64,000 nucleotides of DNA from an uncultured Eubacterium sp. (GCA_947088865.1 CAMUHY010000011.1:44268-108267); one strand, 5' to 3'; shown: positions 37,582 to 46,644, counted from the stretch's first letter. The notes: generated by a model from the sequence alone, not told the origin. Numbers and translations are program-made.

Positions 37582-38331
37582 GTGAAAATACATAAAATAC
37601 ATTATATTTTAATAGTGATTAGTGCCGCCATAATATCATGCTTTATGGGCTGTGGAAAAAAGAATACGGTTCAATATATTCGGTATGAAAAATTGGATAA
37701 TGGAACATATTATGTAAAAGAACTTACCGATGCGGGCAAAGACGCCTCTGAAATTACCATACCATCCGAGTATGAGGGAATCAAAGTGACAGCCATAGGA
37801 CGCGGCGCATTTCAGGATAGCCCGAATCTTAGAGCGGTTCATATTGCAGACAGCGTTACAAGCATTCTTGAAAATGCTTTTCTTCATTGCAGCGGACTAG
37901 AAACCATTGAATTATCGGAGAGTACGGTTGAAGTGATAGGCGCCAATGCGTTTGAGGGGACAAAGTGGCAAAACGATATTTTAGCGGACAAAGGTGTAGT
38001 GATAGTAGGAAGTATATATGTCAATGGAAAACAAATAAGCGGTGAATATACAATTCCAGATGGTATTAAGACTATTGCAGCAGAAGCATTTAAAGATAAT
38101 AAAAATATAACAAACCTTGTTGTCTCAGAAGGGGTTAAGACACTTGGCGTATATAGCTTTTCTTCTTGTGAAAACCTTGAGAGCGTCAATATTCCAGAGT
38201 CATTGGAAAAAATAGGATATGGTGCGTTTAGTTATTGCAGCAATCTATCCATAGTTATTCCAAAGACCGTTAAAAATATTGATAATGATGCTTTTTTAGA
38301 TATTAAGGAACTTGAATATCAGGAGGGGTAA
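37582..38331 (+). CDS. Lipoprotein with BspA-type leucine-rich repeats
   Basis: A 249-residue exported lipoprotein. The signal sequence ends in a lipobox-like FMGC (Cys24; Cys20 is an alternative). The rest is a run of LRR_5/BspA-like repeats such as GRGAFQDSPNLRAVHI, ENAFLHCSGLETIEL, YSFSSCENLESVNI and GAFSYCSNLSIVI. Such proteins often mediate surface binding in gut clostridia. The GTG start at 37582 has AAAGGGG about 6 nt upstream. It is coupled to the Nudix gene before and to the hydrolase after. Confidence 0.88.
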   Translation: MKIHKIHYILIVISAAIISCFMGCGKKNTVQYIRYEKLDNGTYYVKELTDAGKDASEITIPSEYEGIKVTAIGRGAFQDSPNLRAVHIADSVTSILENAFLHCSGLETIELSESTVEVIGANAFEGTKWQNDILADKGVVIVGSIYVNGKQISGEYTIPDGIKTIAAEAFKDNKNITNLVVSEGVKTLGVYSFSSCENLESVNIPESLEKIGYGAFSYCSNLSIVIPKTVKNIDNDAFLDIKELEYQEG

Positions 38332-38333
38332 TG

Positions 38334-39305
38334 ATGGCTGGCAAAAACAATCATTCAACGACGAATTTATCAGAATTGACTTTTTTATCAACAAGTGGAT
38401 ATTGCAATATACATGTGTGTATATGGTATCCCGATAAAACAAAATATACAAGACCAATAGGAATTATTCAATTGGCGCATGGTATGGTAGACCATATTGA
38501 ACGATTTGAAGCTATGGCAACATATTTTGCCCAAAGAGGTTTTTTAGTTGTTGGCAACGACCATCTTGGACATGGCGATTCGATTGCAAGTAAGGATGAT
38601 TGGGGATATTTTGTTGACCGTGAGGATTGTGCAACGTATCTTGTCAAGGATATGCACAAGCTTACCAAAATTATAAAAAAGAAATATCCAAATTTGCCTT
38701 ATATTCTTATAGGACATAGTATGGGTTCCTTTTTGACAAGGAAATATATGATGATGTATAAAGATGAATTGTCTGCTTGTGTTGTGCTGGGAACAGGAAA
38801 TCAACGACTTATTGTTGTTCAGGCAGGAAGGCTGCTTGTTCATATAACAAAGCGTTTTAAAGGAGACCGATATAGAAGCTCACTTTTAAAGAAACTAATG
38901 TTTGCCAATTATAATAAAGATATAAACAATTGTAAAAGTGAAAATGCGTGGCTTACAAGAGATGATGAGATTGTAAAGAAATATGACCATGATGAAAAAT
39001 GTTCCTTTATGTTTACAGTGAATGCCTATGAAGGAATGTTAAAAGTGATACGATTTGTTATACGTAATGCTAATATCAGGCATACTTCGCGTTATTTACC
39101 TGTATTGTTTGCGGCAGGAACATCAGACCCCGTAGGAGAGTATGGAAAAGCTGTCAAGAGAATTTATCGCAAATATGCAAGATGGCTTGATGATGTGGAG
39201 TTAAAGTTATATGATAATTGCAGACACGAGCTTCACAGTGAAATCAATAAAGAACAGATATTTGAAGATATCTATTTATGGATATTAAAAAAAATAAATG
39301 TATAA
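38334..39305 (+). CDS. Alpha/beta hydrolase, lysophospholipase/monoglyceride-lipase type
   Basis: A 323-residue serine hydrolase. It contains the oxyanion-region LAHGMVDHIERFEAMA, NDHLGHGDS, the nucleophile elbow GHSMGS, a likely Asp in AGTSDPVG and the His in CRHELHSEIN. This matches the Hydrolase_4 family acting on monoacylglycerols or lysophospholipids. No signal peptide, so cytoplasmic. ATG 38334 is preferred to 38331 for spacing from GGAGG. It overlaps nearly with the lipoprotein stop and ends at a convergent terminator. Confidence 0.9.
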   Translation: MAGKNNHSTTNLSELTFLSTSGYCNIHVCIWYPDKTKYTRPIGIIQLAHGMVDHIERFEAMATYFAQRGFLVVGNDHLGHGDSIASKDDWGYFVDREDCATYLVKDMHKLTKIIKKKYPNLPYILIGHSMGSFLTRKYMMMYKDELSACVVLGTGNQRLIVVQAGRLLVHITKRFKGDRYRSSLLKKLMFANYNKDINNCKSENAWLTRDDEIVKKYDHDEKCSFMFTVNAYEGMLKVIRFVIRNANIRHTSRYLPVLFAAGTSDPVGEYGKAVKRIYRKYARWLDDVELKLYDNCRHELHSEINKEQIFEDIYLWILKKINV

Positions 39306-39321
39306 TAAATGCAATTTATAA

Positions 39322-39392
39322 AAAAGATGCTGCAAAATAGAAATTTTATGTAAGATATAGAATAGTTAAAATTTCTTTTTGCAGTATCTTTT
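39322..39392. terminator. Bidirectional terminator between hydrolase and hemerythrin genes
   Basis: A stem of about 25 bp with one mismatch and a small bulge: left arm 39322-39348 against right arm 39367-39392, flanked by A and T runs. Left-arm core TGCAAAATAGAAATTT is shared with the terminator at 29576-29677. Confidence 0.85.
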
Positions 39393-39412
39393 TATTTTTA
39401 TGTAGATGATAA

Positions 39413-40303
39413 TTATTTGCCTTCTTTTACACAAAATGCAAAATAACCATTATTTTTTGTATTAAATAATAAGCTGTAAGATGGATATTGTTTGTCAAAA
39501 GCTTTCGTAAGCTGGTCAAATGTCATAACATCTATTTTTTCTAGCTGATAAGTTTCGTCAAGAACAAAGTGTCTTGCAATGCACTCCATCAGTTTTTGCG
39601 AGAGCATCTTAAATGTGTAAATGACCGTTTTATCAACCTTAGTGATTTGTTTGTCAAGCATTCCGCTGAGTATATTCAGAATCATCTGCTGTTCATAAAT
39701 CATATAAACTTGTATGGGTTCTTTTTTGGAAGTGTAGTAGAGCAGTCGATAACAGAGCTGACTGCCGGCAGAAAAATCTTCTCCGCTATAATGAATACTC
39801 ATAAGTTGTGCGTTTATTCGGAATAACTTTTCTAATGTTTGAACAATTGCTTTTTCAAGGGAATCAATTTCATTTTCGGAGGCTTGATGCACCCATTTTT
39901 TAGACACACGCCCTGAAAGTGCATAGTCCTCAATTAAAATATGTCCGTTGAGCCAGCCGATACAGATACCAAGAAAATGCTGCACCGATTCCACAGAGTA
40001 ATGATGTGCTTCTAAATCTTCCTCAAGAGCAGGAAGCGTATTATCGCGCATATTGTCATGTAAACTTTTGTGCAGGGCGTAATCGCCGTAATGGAGCGAC
40101 TGCATATAGGCTTCTTCTTCAGCAAAGTGTTTTAGCGCGTAGCTTTTAAAATACTTGATACCCTCGCGGCAGGCGTGCTGCTGTTTTGCTGTATCTTCAT
40201 TGAGACTTAACAATTTCGATACAATTGAGAAGAGTCGTTGATGTGCCTTGTCAATGCAACCTACACCAATATTAAACCAATCATTCCATTTTAATTCATT
40301 CAA
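39413..40303 (-). CDS. Bacteriohemerythrin with extra C-terminal domain
   Basis: A 296-residue protein. The N-terminal ~135 residues form a hemerythrin domain with all expected di-iron ligands: His21, His59, Glu63, His78, His82, His121 and Asp126. It would bind O2 or NO in the cytoplasm, useful for an anaerobe. The remaining ~160 residues are an unrecognised alpha/beta region (EQQMILNILSGMLDKQ, YTFKMLSQKLMECI) that only weakly recalls CheX-like folds. TTG at 40303 is taken as start, 7 nt after AGGGGT. Monocistronic, divergent from no gene; the DegV gene lies upstream. Confidence 0.85.
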   Translation of the reverse strand: MNELKWNDWFNIGVGCIDKAHQRLFSIVSKLLSLNEDTAKQQHACREGIKYFKSYALKHFAEEEAYMQSLHYGDYALHKSLHDNMRDNTLPALEEDLEAHHYSVESVQHFLGICIGWLNGHILIEDYALSGRVSKKWVHQASENEIDSLEKAIVQTLEKLFRINAQLMSIHYSGEDFSAGSQLCYRLLYYTSKKEPIQVYMIYEQQMILNILSGMLDKQITKVDKTVIYTFKMLSQKLMECIARHFVLDETYQLEKIDVMTFDQLTKAFDKQYPSYSLLFNTKNNGYFAFCVKEGK

Positions 40304-40463
40304 TATTTTTACCCCTTTCTACCCTTTTTAATTTGCAAACAATGAGCCAAACAGACTATATATAGTCCGATTGGCAATCATTGTAAGATATTCGATTATT
40401 GTGTTCGTGTAACATAAAGTATTAAATTGTACAATCATTCAAAAAGAAAAAGGAGTGAAGAAG

Positions 40464-41369
40464 TTACACTTCGTTTATTAGTGTTTCGTATTTTGGCATA
40501 AATCCAATGCCAGTAGTGTATGCGCCTGTATGACAGCCTGTAATAATACTGACACGACCGTCAAAACGTTCCCTGCTCTCAACACATTTTATATTTAGGG
40601 CTTCCTCAATATTTTTTCTTAATTCATCGCGTTCTTCATAAAGGTTTGCTGAACCTGTACTAAAATCATATGTTTGAGGGTCGATATGATTGTTTACAAA
40701 ATGTTTTTTTACATTTTCAAATACAGAATTGATGGATTTTTTTCTTGTTCGGCTTACACCTGCTAAATTAATCTCACCGTTTTTAAGGAAAATCGTTGGA
40801 CGAATACTAAGTACACCTGTAATAAGGGTGGCAAGTTTTCCAATTCGTCCGCCTTTTTTTAAGTAATCGAGATTTTCAATAGTAAATATAACCGTTCCTA
40901 TACTGGTCATTTTTCTAAGAATTTTAACGGCTGTATCAAAGTCAATATTATCACGATTCATGCGGATAGCTTCATAGACAAGCAGTCCTTGTGCAGCAGA
41001 ATTTAATTGTGAATTGATAACTTCTATTTTTGCATCGGGATATTTCTCTTTTAATTGTTCGGCAGCGATTCGTGCAGAATTATAAGAACCGCTAAGTACT
41101 GTGGAAATCGTCATAGCAACTACGGGAATATTTTTTTCTACATAAGGTAAAAAAGTATCTGTATAATCTTGAACACTAGGAAGAGAAGTTTTTGGATAAA
41201 TTTTATTGTTTATAATTTTTTGGTAAAAATCTTCCACAGAAAGCTCATATAAATCTTTATAATAAGTTTTTTCGTCAAATGTAACATAAAAAGGAACTAA
41301 TGTAACATCAACGGAATTAGCATAATCAAGGGTGTAATCACATGCCGTATCGCTTATAATTTTAAACAT
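40464..41369 (-). CDS. DegV-family fatty-acid-binding protein
   Basis: A 301-residue DegV protein, which binds fatty acids (FakB-like) and presents them to the kinase FakA. Typical signatures are ISDTACDYT, the YPKTSLPSVQDY lipid-binding loop, STVLSGSYNSA and the GGRIGK segment. C-terminal GCHTGAYTTGIGF is also conserved. The ATG at 41369 uses GGAATGGAGG at the end of the 170-bp repeat, and the small frame in that repeat ends 8 nt inside this gene. fakA is not in the window. Confidence 0.93.
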   Translation of the reverse strand: MFKIISDTACDYTLDYANSVDVTLVPFYVTFDEKTYYKDLYELSVEDFYQKIINNKIYPKTSLPSVQDYTDTFLPYVEKNIPVVAMTISTVLSGSYNSARIAAEQLKEKYPDAKIEVINSQLNSAAQGLLVYEAIRMNRDNIDFDTAVKILRKMTSIGTVIFTIENLDYLKKGGRIGKLATLITGVLSIRPTIFLKNGEINLAGVSRTRKKSINSVFENVKKHFVNNHIDPQTYDFSTGSANLYEERDELRKNIEEALNIKCVESRERFDGRVSIITGCHTGAYTTGIGFMPKYETLINEV

Positions 41370-41514
41370 AATAATCCTCCATTCCGAAGCTTAGCGTAGG
41401 AATTGCGCAATAGAAATTCGCGAAGGCGATTTCTATTGTCGCATCAAGCCTTATTTGTGACGTTTCGGCACAAATAAGTGTGTGAAAAATAAGTGCATCA
41501 GCATTATTTTTCAT
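41362..41514 (-). other. 50-codon reading frame carried by repeat copy 2, ends inside degV start
   Basis: ATG at 41514-41512 follows TGGAG with good spacing and encodes a 50-residue frame starting MKNNADALIFHT and ending FGMEDYYV. The stop lies 8 nt inside the DegV gene, a layout suited to translational coupling. The first 47 codons match the frame in copy 1. Amino-acid changes between the two are frequent, so selection seems to act on the stem-loops rather than on the peptide. Confidence 0.35.
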
Positions 41515-41549
41515 AATAATCTCCATTTCTGCGCTGCTTTTTTGTTAAA
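41377..41549 (-). repeat. 170-bp multi-hairpin leader repeat, copy 2
   Basis: Same element as 4589-4762, with about nine differences over the ~140-bp core. On the minus strand: family A cassette (41521-41546), hairpin GAAAAATAA/TTATTTTTC, hairpin CTTATTTGTG/CACAAATAAG, the ATAGAAAT stem, then GGAATGGAGG used by degV. The rest of the 407-bp gap up to hypB (41550-41776) is AT-rich and probably holds the hypB promoter; nothing else was recognised. Confidence 0.8.
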
Positions 41550-41776
41550 ATAAATAGTGCTAAGCAACGTCCATTACTAAGTAATATAGTTTAATAAAGT
41601 GTATTATAATAATATTGAATAATATAACACATAGTTTTAAAAACTACAATATATTTTTTTGTTTATTGTGAAAAATTTTATTACCAAAACATCGATTTTA
41701 TTAAGATTATATATTTTATAATTTGTGTTTTTAGTTTAAAATAGAGGTGGTAAATTGTTGTGGAAATGGGGAAAGT

Positions 41777-42421
41777 ATGAAAATAATAGAAGTCAATAAA
41801 AGAGTGTTGGAAAAAAATGATATTATAGCAAGCAGGTTAAATCAATATTTGCATGATAAAGGGATTGTACTTGTCAACTTGCTTGGAACACCTGGTTCAG
41901 GAAAGACAACATTGTTGGAGCGGATTTTTGAAAGAGTGGATTTTCGTAAAGCGGCAGTGATTGAGGGGGATTTATATACCGATAGCGATGCTAAAAGAAT
42001 AGAAAAATTGGGTGTAAAGACCATTCAGCTTAATACATGTGGAGCTTGTCATCTGGAAGCTTCTATGATAGAGGAAGCCATTTATGAATTGGATTTAAAT
42101 GGAATCAAAGTTATTATAATAGACAATATTGGAAATTTGGTTTGTACAGCAGAATTTAAACTAGGAGAGGACAAGAGAATTATGGTGTTTAGCGTTACAG
42201 AAGGGAACGATAAACCATTAAAATATCCTCTGATGTTTCAGACAACAGACATTTTAATTATCAATAAGATGGACTTGATAAGACATACTAATTTTAATAT
42301 AGAACGTTTTAAAAAAGATGTATGGGCGTTAAACCCACAATGTTATATTTATGAATGCAGCGCCTATTGTAATGAAGGAATCAATGAGATATTGGGTGTA
42401 ATAGTTCCTTCAGATAAATAA
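41777..42421 (+). CDS. hypB: HypB-like nickel-insertion GTPase
   Basis: A SIMIBI-class GTPase of 214 residues. It shows the P-loop GTPGSGKTT, the HypB motif [13 protein letters not shown], the metal-binding [27 protein letters not shown] and the guanine-specificity NKMD. HypB delivers nickel to [NiFe] hydrogenase or other nickel enzymes. It stands alone: no hypA, other hyp genes or nickel enzyme is nearby, and the only hydrogenase here is nickel-free. The N-terminal His-rich nickel-storage stretch of some HypB proteins is absent. Start ATG 41777 follows GGGGAAAG. Confidence 0.88.
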   Translation: MKIIEVNKRVLEKNDIIASRLNQYLHDKGIVLVNLLGTPGSGKTTLLERIFERVDFRKAAVIEGDLYTDSDAKRIEKLGVKTIQLNTCGACHLEASMIEEAIYELDLNGIKVIIIDNIGNLVCTAEFKLGEDKRIMVFSVTEGNDKPLKYPLMFQTTDILIINKMDLIRHTNFNIERFKKDVWALNPQCYIYECSAYCNEGINEILGVIVPSDK

Positions 42422-42548
42422 GATTTTGCTAAAAGAATAGTAAAACGAGTGAAGAAAAGTAAAATCAGTATATAAGAATGAAATAAATTTAAAATTAGAA
42501 TAGTGATTTGCCAAAAACTAAAAAATAGTTTATAAAAAAGTATGATTT

Positions 42549-42908
42549 TTATTTATCAGCAGTACTATTATTATCAATAATTTCTATAACTGCTTCAAGA
42601 AAATTATCAACTTGAGTTTGCAGATTACTACCAAGTTTTTGATATAATTCAAGATGATGTGCTTCCTTAAAAGTTTTTGGCATCAATGTAATAGTAAATG
42701 TTTCTTGTGTGCCATCAGCAGTTTCATAACCAATTAAATAATCAACAGTTGTGTGGAAAAAGTTGGCAAACTGTTTTAGTGTGGCAAAATCAGGTTCAGC
42801 AAGACCATTTTCATACTTATAAATAGATTGTTGGCTTAAGCAAAATTTGTCAGCTAGTTTTTGTTGACTTAAACCACGTTGTTCTCTTAAAGTTTTAAGG
42901 TTTTTCAA
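42549..42908 (-). CDS. XRE-family HTH transcriptional regulator
   Basis: A 119-residue regulator with an N-terminal Cro/CI-type helix-turn-helix (LREQRGLSQQKLADKF, SQQSIYKYENG, and a third helix to DYLIGYE) and a ~55-residue tail that ends in a helical segment likely to dimerise. TTG at 42908 is the start, with AAAGGAG about 8 nt upstream. It is divergent from the clpS operon; the 354-bp AT-rich region between them (42909-43262) holds the promoters of both, but I found no clear operator. Target unknown. Confidence 0.88.
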   Translation of the reverse strand: MKNLKTLREQRGLSQQKLADKFCLSQQSIYKYENGLAEPDFATLKQFANFFHTTVDYLIGYETADGTQETFTITLMPKTFKEAHHLELYQKLGSNLQTQVDNFLEAVIEIIDNNSTADK

Positions 42909-43262
42909 GGTAACATCTCCTTTCTTTGGTATGTTTTAATATTAACAACATTACTGATAATATTCTAAAAGTTTTAAGTAATTCTGTGCAACAACTATTT
43001 GTGGTTATATAATTTATTGACAAATTGTAAAAAATTATACAAAAAAATGATTATTGATAATATATATAAATGGTGTTACTATGAAATAGTAAGTTTATTA
43101 AATCTTAAATAAATTATTACTATAAGTAAATGCTTATAAATAAGTCATAAAGCAGATTATAAATAGTTGTTAAAGTGAATTTTATATTGGAATAATAAGA
43201 AGTAAACTTTTATAATAAAAAGTTGTTATAAATGAATTTTAAAGATGAAGGAAGAAGAAAGT

Positions 43263-43562
43263 ATGTCTGTACAGGGAGAAATTAAAGAAAAAACAAAGAT
43301 AAATATACAAGAACCAAAACATTATAGAGTGATTATGCACAACGATGATTTTACGACAATGGATTTTGTTGTTGAGATATTGATAGATATCTTTCATAAA
43401 GAGGATGCAGAGGCAGAACGTTTGATGCTTTTGGTACATGAGAGCGGCAAGGCAGTGGTTGGTACATATCCATATGATATTGCAGTGACAAAAGTTCAGA
43501 TTTCAAGGGAACGAGCAAAGCAAGCAGGATTTCCATTTCGATTGACGATAGAGGAGGGATAG
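43263..43562 (+). CDS. clpS: N-degron adaptor ClpS
   Basis: A 99-residue adaptor that binds proteins with N-terminal Leu, Phe, Tyr or Trp and hands them to ClpA. Binding-pocket signatures are visible: IMHNDDFTTMDFVVEIL and VHESGKAVVGTYPYDIAVTK, carrying the Asn-Asp-Asp and His residues. The first ~24 residues are a flexible tail as needed for delivery. ATG at 43263 is used, with AAGGAAGAAG upstream. It is 7 bp before clpA, forming an operon with clpA and aat. Confidence 0.93.
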   Translation: MSVQGEIKEKTKINIQEPKHYRVIMHNDDFTTMDFVVEILIDIFHKEDAEAERLMLLVHESGKAVVGTYPYDIAVTKVQISRERAKQAGFPFRLTIEEG

Positions 43563-43569
43563 CATCATT

Positions 43570-45843
43570 ATGAATATGTCAAAGGAAGTAAAAGAAATTT
43601 TTAATGAAACCATATTGATTGCCCATAAAAAACATTATGAGTTGGTGACGCCGGAATTGTTACTATACAGCATTTGTCACAATCCAGTATTTGTGCAGGC
43701 TTTTAAAAATTGCGGCGGGCAAATTCATCATTTGCAGGAACATTTAAAAAATTATCTTGACAGCTATATGGAGGTGGTACAAGACAGCAGATTTCAAGGC
43801 GCTTGTGAATTTTCACAGGGAATGAAAGAAGTGTTGGAATATGCGTTAGAAGTATCCGAAAATGGCGGTAAAAAGAAAGTAGAGCTGCCTCATATTATAT
43901 TTGCTATCTATCAGCTTCAGCAAAGTTATGCCGTTTATTATATGAATCTGCAAAAGATAGACCAGACAGAATTATTGCAAGAATTGACCATTGCTTATTC
44001 ACAGACCTATCAACAAAATCGTAAGGAGAGCAGTAAAGAAAGTGATGGGGAACCATATAGAGATAACTCTTCTGAAAAAAAGACGCAAGATGCGGCTTGG
44101 CAGCAGTATGCCACCTGTTTAAATGAGGAATTGGAAGGGGTGAATCCCTTGATTGGGAGACATCAGGAATTGGAAAGAACCATGCAGATTCTTTGCCGCA
44201 AAGAAAAAAATAATCCTCTTCATATAGGAGAACCAGGCGTTGGAAAGACGGCAATCACCTATGGTCTTGCAAAACTTTTAAATGAAGACCGTGTTCCGCA
44301 GCCGTTAAAGGGAGCAAAAATTTTTTCGCTCGATTTGGGAAGTCTGCTGGCAGGCACACAGTATCGCGGGGATTTTGAGAAGCGTTTTAAAATGGTTATG
44401 GACAGTATCAATAATGAAGAAAATCCGATTATTTATATTGATGAAATTCATAATATTGTAGGTGCAGGCGCAGTCAATGGAGGAACATTTGATATTTCAA
44501 ATATGTTAAAGCCATACCTTGCGGCAGGGCATATTCGTTTTATAGGCGCAACCACATATGAAGAGTATAAAAAACACTTTGAAAAAAATAAAAGTTTGGT
44601 AAGACGCTTTCAAAATATGGAGATAAAAGAACCAAGTATTGAAGATACCGTCAAAATTTTGGAAGGTTTAAAAGATAATTATGAGCGTTTTCATAGTGTT
44701 GTTTATAAAAAAGGAGTGTTTCAATATGCCGTTGAGGTGAGTGCAAAATATCAAAATGAACGTTATCTTCCAGATAAAGCAATTGATTTGATAGACGAGG
44801 CAGGTGCGTATCGTCAAATTCATCCATTAGAGCAAAAAGCACAATATGTCAATAAAGAATTGATTGATGAAATTTTATCAAAGACGTGCCGTATTCCAAA
44901 GCAAGCGGTGGCAAAGGATGAGACAAAGTCGCTTGCAACGCTTGAAAAACGTATGCTTGATGACGTATATGGGCAAAACGAAGCGATATCACAGGTTGTC
45001 AATGCAGTAAAATTTTCCAGAGCAGGGCTTTTGGAAGAAGGAAAACCGCTTGCCAGTTTTCTTTTTGTAGGACCAACGGGTGTTGGAAAAACACAGATAG
45101 CAAAAAGCTTGGCAAAAGAGCTTGGTGTGAAACTGGTTCGTTTTGATATGAGCGAATATGAAGAAAAACATGCCGTTGCCAAGTTGATTGGCGCACCATC
45201 GGGGTATGTGGGATATGAGGAGGGTGGATTGCTCACAGAAGAAATCCGAAAAAATCCGCACTGTGTTCTTTTGTTAGATGAGATAGAAAAGGCTCATCCC
45301 GATATTTACAATATTCTTCTTCAAGTGATGGATTATGCCACATTGACCGACAATCAAGGAAGAAAAGCTGATTTTAGAAATGTGATTATTATTATGACGT
45401 CCAATGCAGGTGCAAGTCGAGTGGGCAAAAAAGGGATTGGCTTTGGCGATGTGGATATTAAGTCCGATATTATTTTAGAGGAAGTAAAACGAATTTTTCA
45501 GCCGGAATTTCGCAATCGTTTAAGTAAAATCATTGTGTTTAATACAATTGATGAAAGAACGGCAGAGCAGATTGTCAATAAAAAACTTCGCGAACTTCAG
45601 ACATTATTGTCAAGAAAAAAGGTGAAGATGAATGTTGATAAAAAAGCAAAAAATTTGATAAAACAAAAAGGGATTAGCGCTGAATTTGGCGCTAGACAGA
45701 TAGAACGTGTTATTCAAAGTGAAATTAAGCCGTTAATGGTAGACCAGATACTGTTTGGTATGTTAAAAAAAGGAGGTAAGTGCAAACTAACCACAGCTGG
45801 AGGTGGTTTTGATATTCAGTTTTTGTCAAAAGAAGGTGAGTAA
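43570..45843 (+). CDS. clpA: ATP-dependent Clp protease ATPase subunit ClpA
   Basis: Double-AAA+ unfoldase of 757 residues that feeds substrates to ClpP. N-terminal Clp repeat domain (about 1-140), D1 with Walker A GEPGVGKT and Walker B YIDEIHN, D2 with GPTGVGKT and LLLDEIEKAHP. No long middle coiled-coil domain separates D1 and D2, which fits ClpA rather than ClpB or ClpC. The ClpP-docking IGF loop is present (KKGIGFGD). It sits between clpS and aat with gaps of 7 and 3 bp. clpP is 7 kb away in the same direction. Confidence 0.95.
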   Translation: MNMSKEVKEIFNETILIAHKKHYELVTPELLLYSICHNPVFVQAFKNCGGQIHHLQEHLKNYLDSYMEVVQDSRFQGACEFSQGMKEVLEYALEVSENGGKKKVELPHIIFAIYQLQQSYAVYYMNLQKIDQTELLQELTIAYSQTYQQNRKESSKESDGEPYRDNSSEKKTQDAAWQQYATCLNEELEGVNPLIGRHQELERTMQILCRKEKNNPLHIGEPGVGKTAITYGLAKLLNEDRVPQPLKGAKIFSLDLGSLLAGTQYRGDFEKRFKMVMDSINNEENPIIYIDEIHNIVGAGAVNGGTFDISNMLKPYLAAGHIRFIGATTYEEYKKHFEKNKSLVRRFQNMEIKEPSIEDTVKILEGLKDNYERFHSVVYKKGVFQYAVEVSAKYQNERYLPDKAIDLIDEAGAYRQIHPLEQKAQYVNKELIDEILSKTCRIPKQAVAKDETKSLATLEKRMLDDVYGQNEAISQVVNAVKFSRAGLLEEGKPLASFLFVGPTGVGKTQIAKSLAKELGVKLVRFDMSEYEEKHAVAKLIGAPSGYVGYEEGGLLTEEIRKNPHCVLLLDEIEKAHPDIYNILLQVMDYATLTDNQGRKADFRNVIIIMTSNAGASRVGKKGIGFGDVDIKSDIILEEVKRIFQPEFRNRLSKIIVFNTIDERTAEQIVNKKLRELQTLLSRKKVKMNVDKKAKNLIKQKGISAEFGARQIERVIQSEIKPLMVDQILFGMLKKGGKCKLTTAGGGFDIQFLSKEGE

Positions 45844-45846
45844 AGT

Positions 45847-46512
45847 ATGCCTGTTTACCTATTAAATAAGAAAGAAATTTATTTTCCAAGTCCGCTTTTT
45901 GCCAGACCAGACGGATTGCTTGCTGTTGGGGGCGATTTGAGTGTCAACCGTCTTTTACTGGCATATAAAAATGGAATTTTCCCATGGTACAGTCCAGGTG
46001 AAGAAATTATGTGGTGGTGTCCTAGCAAACGTTTTGTTATTTTCCCCAATGAAATACATATTTCACATTCCATGAAAAAATATATAAAAAAATATCAGCC
46101 TAGCATAAAAATCAATAGAGATTTTGCAGATACGATGCATCGCTGCCGGATAAAAAGGGAGTTTAATGAAGGCACATGGATTTCTGATGAGATGGAAGAC
46201 GCTTATTATAACCTGCATAAAGCAGGGTATGCGCTGAGCGTGGAGGCTTTTGAAGCAGGTGAACTTGCAGGCGGGCTTTATGGCGTTTGTATTGGACGTT
46301 GTTTTTTTGGAGAAAGTATGTTTTCAGAAAAAGAAAATGGTTCAAAGACAGCATTGATTTTGTTTTCAAAATGGTTATGCAGCAATCAGTATTTGTTTAT
46401 TGATTGTCAGTTTCATACCGAACATTTAGAGAGTATGGGCGGAAGATATATTTCATGGGAAAAATATGATAAGATATTGCAAAATGGAATAAAAGATAGA
46501 GATAAAATATAA
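45847..46512 (+). CDS. aat: Leucyl/phenylalanyl-tRNA--protein transferase
   Basis: Adds Leu or Phe from aminoacyl-tRNA to proteins that start with Arg or Lys, creating the degradation signal that ClpS reads. The 221 residues show FPSPLFARPDGLLAVGGDLS, GIFPWYSPGEEIMWWCPSKRFV, and EAFEAGELAGGLYGVCIGRCFFGESMFS, all typical of Aat. It starts 3 bp after clpA, using AAGGTGAG as ribosome-binding site. It completes a three-gene N-degron operon, unusual for a low-GC Gram-positive genome. Confidence 0.94.
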   Translation: MPVYLLNKKEIYFPSPLFARPDGLLAVGGDLSVNRLLLAYKNGIFPWYSPGEEIMWWCPSKRFVIFPNEIHISHSMKKYIKKYQPSIKINRDFADTMHRCRIKREFNEGTWISDEMEDAYYNLHKAGYALSVEAFEAGELAGGLYGVCIGRCFFGESMFSEKENGSKTALILFSKWLCSNQYLFIDCQFHTEHLESMGGRYISWEKYDKILQNGIKDRDKI

Positions 46513-46516
46513 AGAA

Positions 46517-46545
46517 TTGACGAAATTTATTAATTTTAGTAGAAT
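46517..46545 (+). promoter_or_regulatory. Promoter of hppA
   Basis: TTGACG (46517-46522), 17-bp spacer, TAGAAT (46540-46545). A leader of roughly 90 nt follows, before the hppA start. Confidence 0.65.
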
Positions 46546-46644
46546 TACTATAAACAACATATTTTTTAAGCTTGTGGGGTAAACAAAAGTGGGGCTTGAT
46601 GTGAAATGTTGTTGTAAATTTTCATATGATTAAGGGGGAAAATT

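Noticed and set aside
42909-43262. CRISPR-like or tandem repeat array in the AT-rich gap before clpS
   Set aside because: Recurring TATAA/TTATA words reflect base composition; no regular repeat-spacer pattern is present.
43904-44254. 116-codon frame opposite clpA
   Set aside because: Antisense shadow with no start signal; its product resembles no family.
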